This document shows positions 6,944 through 7,938 of a stretch of 7,938 bases of DNA, one piece after another (the stretch's first letter is position 1; each line of letters opens with the position of its first letter). The translations under genes were made by a program, and so were the position numbers. The notes under the pieces are model-generated. The model was given only the letters and a program-made list of their open reading frames with translations. It did no database searches and was not told where the DNA came from. Source of the DNA: Rhodospirillaceae bacterium (GTDB lineage: Bacteria > Pseudomonadota > Alphaproteobacteria > UBA8366 > GCA-2717185). The stretch lies in contig JABJJH010000123.1 in NCBI GenBank assembly GCA_018660965.1, positions 1 to 7,938 of the forward strand, written 5' to 3'.

Positions 6944-6971
6944 GGGTCATTGCTTGACAGTAGTCTGACCC
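6944..6971. repeat. Inverted repeat around the tRNA-Asp -35 box
   Basis: GGGTCA (6944-6949) and TGACCC (6966-6971) are perfect reverse complements separated by 16 bases. The predicted -35 box TTGACA (6954-6959) lies in the spacer. This could be an operator for a dimeric regulator or coincidence; six-base arms are short. Confidence 0.35.
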
Positions 6972-6981
6972 TGCATTAAAC
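6954..6981 (+). promoter_or_regulatory. Promoter of tRNA-Asp
   Basis: A perfect TTGACA -35 (6954-6959) is followed after 16 bases by TTAAAC (6976-6981); reading TAAACG one base later with a 17-base spacer is also possible. The start would fall near 6988, about 30 bases ahead of the mature tRNA, which suits a short tRNA leader. The -35 is strong and the -10 moderate. Confidence 0.55.
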
Positions 6982-7017
6982 GGATCACACTTCTCCTGGA
7001 TACTAGGGGGAAGATAC

Positions 7018-7094
<77 letters not shown>

Positions 7095-7132
7095 CTACCC
7101 CTAAATACACTCAGATTATCACACCGTAGGTT

Positions 7133-7155
7133 AAATCGGGTCGGAAGACCGGTTT
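7133..7155 (+). terminator. Possible weak terminator after tRNA-Asp
   Basis: GGTC (7139-7142) pairs with GACC (7147-7150) around GGAA, a GNRA-type tetraloop. After a one-base bulge (G7138) the stem continues AAATC with GGTTT, using one G.U pair. The only Ts are those closing the stem and no further T-run follows, so this is a modest terminator candidate between tRNA-Asp and the nuo leader. Confidence 0.35.
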
Positions 7156-7170
7156 GGCGACTTAATGCCT

Positions 7171-7198
7171 TTGCTTCGCTATCCTTTAATCTTATATT
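7171..7198 (+). promoter_or_regulatory. Candidate promoter of the nuo operon
   Basis: TTGCTT (7171-7176), a 16-base spacer and TATATT (7193-7198) form a possible housekeeping promoter with a good -10 and a poor -35. It would give nuoA a leader of about 125 bases. A second box, TTGACT at 7219-7224, has only a 14-base spacing to TATGAT at 7239-7244 and is less convincing. The rest of 7199-7313 shows no structure I can name. Confidence 0.3.
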
Positions 7199-7328
7199 GC
7201 TCGGTACTTGAAGGGTGGTTGACTGGTCTGGGTGAATTTATGATTTGCCTTAGCTGGGGTGACAAAGGTCTTGGCGCGTAATCGTCGCCAGGGAATCAAC
7301 CGCAGAGCAACACAGGGGAGTTTGACGC

Positions 7329-7694
7329 ATGGAAGGGCTGCTTCGGGAATATCTCCCGATCTTGATCTTTCTCGCCCTCGCCATTGGCATATCCAGCGCG
7401 ATGTTCATGGCCAGTCTAATCCTCGCCCGACAGCGCCCCGATTCGGAAAAACTTTCCGCCTACGAATGTGGCTTCGAGGCATTCGATGACGCGCGAGGCC
7501 GGTTCGACGTTCGTTTCTACCTGGTGGCAATTTTATTCATCATTTTCGATCTGGAAGTCGCGTTTTTGTTTCCGTGGGCGATTTCGCTCGGAGACATTGG
7601 TGTTTTCGGGTTTTGGTCGATGGTGATTTTCCTGGGGATACTTACAATCGGCTTCGTCTATGAATGGCGAAAGGGAGCCTTGGAATGGGAATGA
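7329..7694 (+). CDS. nuoA: NADH-quinone oxidoreductase subunit A (complex I)
   Basis: NuoA is a small membrane subunit of respiratory complex I (homologue of mitochondrial ND3), close to the quinone-binding junction between peripheral and membrane arms. The 121 residues are the usual length. Three hydrophobic helices are visible at about 8-33, 62-83 and 91-111. The family signature lies in and after the first loop: YECGFEAFDDARGRFDVRFY (residues 45-64), with Cys47 at the position of the reactive ND3 loop cysteine, then FDLEVAFLFPWA with the conserved acidic residues Asp74 and Glu76 in helix 2. AGGGGAG (7314-7320) lies 8 bases before the ATG and fixes the start. It is the first gene of the nuo operon, preceded by a gene-free 234 bases, and overlaps nuoB. 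Confidence 0.97.
   Translation: MEGLLREYLPILIFLALAIGISSAMFMASLILARQRPDSEKLSAYECGFEAFDDARGRFDVRFYLVAILFIIFDLEVAFLFPWAISLGDIGVFGFWSMVIFLGILTIGFVYEWRKGALEWE
7671..7677 (+). promoter_or_regulatory. nuoB ribosome binding site inside nuoA
   Basis: AAGGGAG lies within the last codons of nuoA, 7 bases before the ATG at 7685 and 13 before the ATG at 7691. The spacing favours 7685. Confidence 0.6.
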
Positions 7695-7938
7695 ACCCTA
7701 CGGTTCAAGGCCTTGCGCCATTGCCGCCCGGCGCCGCGCAGGGGAAATATATCGACTCGGTGACCGACTCTCTTGCTGAAAAAGGGTTTGTGTTAGCGAA
7801 TGCGGACAAGCTGGTTAATTGGGCGCGCACTGGGTCGTTGTGGCCAATGACCTTTGGGTTGGCGTGCTGCGCCGTCGAAATGATTCACGCTTACATGCCT
7901 CGATACGACCTTGATCGGCTTGGCGTGGTGCCGCGCGG
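7685..7938 (+). CDS. nuoB: NADH-quinone oxidoreductase subunit B (complex I), 3' partial
   Basis: NuoB is the peripheral-arm subunit that holds cluster N2, the last iron-sulphur centre before quinone. The first 84 residues are present and the gene runs off the window. After a variable, Pro/Gly-rich N-terminus comes the conserved WARTGSLWPMTFGLACCAVE, with the adjacent Cys61 and Cys62 that supply two N2 ligands, then MIHAYMPRYDLDRLGVVPR. The remaining ligand cysteines must lie beyond the edge. The start at 7685 overlaps the end of nuoA by 10 bases and is supported by AAGGGAG at 7671-7677. The alternative in-frame ATG at 7691 would give a 4-base ATGA overlap. Either way, translational coupling with nuoA is likely. 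Confidence 0.96.
   Translation, partial: MGMNPTVQGLAPLPPGAAQGKYIDSVTDSLAEKGFVLANADKLVNWARTGSLWPMTFGLACCAVEMIHAYMPRYDLDRLGVVPR

Overview
The window is a chromosomal housekeeping segment of an alphaproteobacterium. The order tig, clpP, clpX, lon, hupB, two tRNA genes, nuoA, nuoB, all on the plus strand, is typical of that class, and the Rhodospirillales are a reasonable guess. The guess rests on remembered synteny and on protein motifs; I could not run a search. There is no insertion sequence, phage gene, CRISPR array or other sign of horizontal transfer.

Layout. Bases 1-1289 hold trigger factor without its extreme N-terminus. ClpP follows at 1489-2145, ClpX at 2336-3601 and the Lon protease at 3726-6128. 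The gaps of 199, 190 and 124 bases leave room for separate promoters, so this is a conserved cluster and not necessarily one tight operon. A 231-base gap after lon is the most structured non-coding stretch. It holds a long hairpin (6147-6201), a good sigma70-type promoter (6235-6262) and an exact 27-base tandem duplication (6262-6315), and then the HU gene hupB from a GTG at 6360. A clear intrinsic terminator (6656-6698) closes hupB. tRNA-Val(UAC) follows at 6733-6808 and tRNA-Asp(GUC) at 7018-7094, both with encoded CCA. After a 234-base leader region the respiratory complex I operon starts with nuoA (7329-7694) and nuoB (from 7685, running off the end).

How the genes fit together. Trigger factor meets nascent chains at the ribosome. 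ClpX unfolds tagged or damaged proteins into the ClpP chamber, and Lon degrades misfolded and regulatory proteins on its own. HU packages the nucleoid. NuoA and NuoB begin the 14-subunit proton-pumping NADH:quinone oxidoreductase. All catalytic residues I could check in ClpP, ClpX and Lon are present with the expected spacing, so these look like intact, functional genes.

I found no undescribed multi-gene system. What deserves a second look is non-coding: the lon 3' hairpin, the duplicated hupB leader, the inverted repeat around the tRNA-Asp promoter, and the lon leader, which has a heat-shock-like box but no obvious ribosome binding site.
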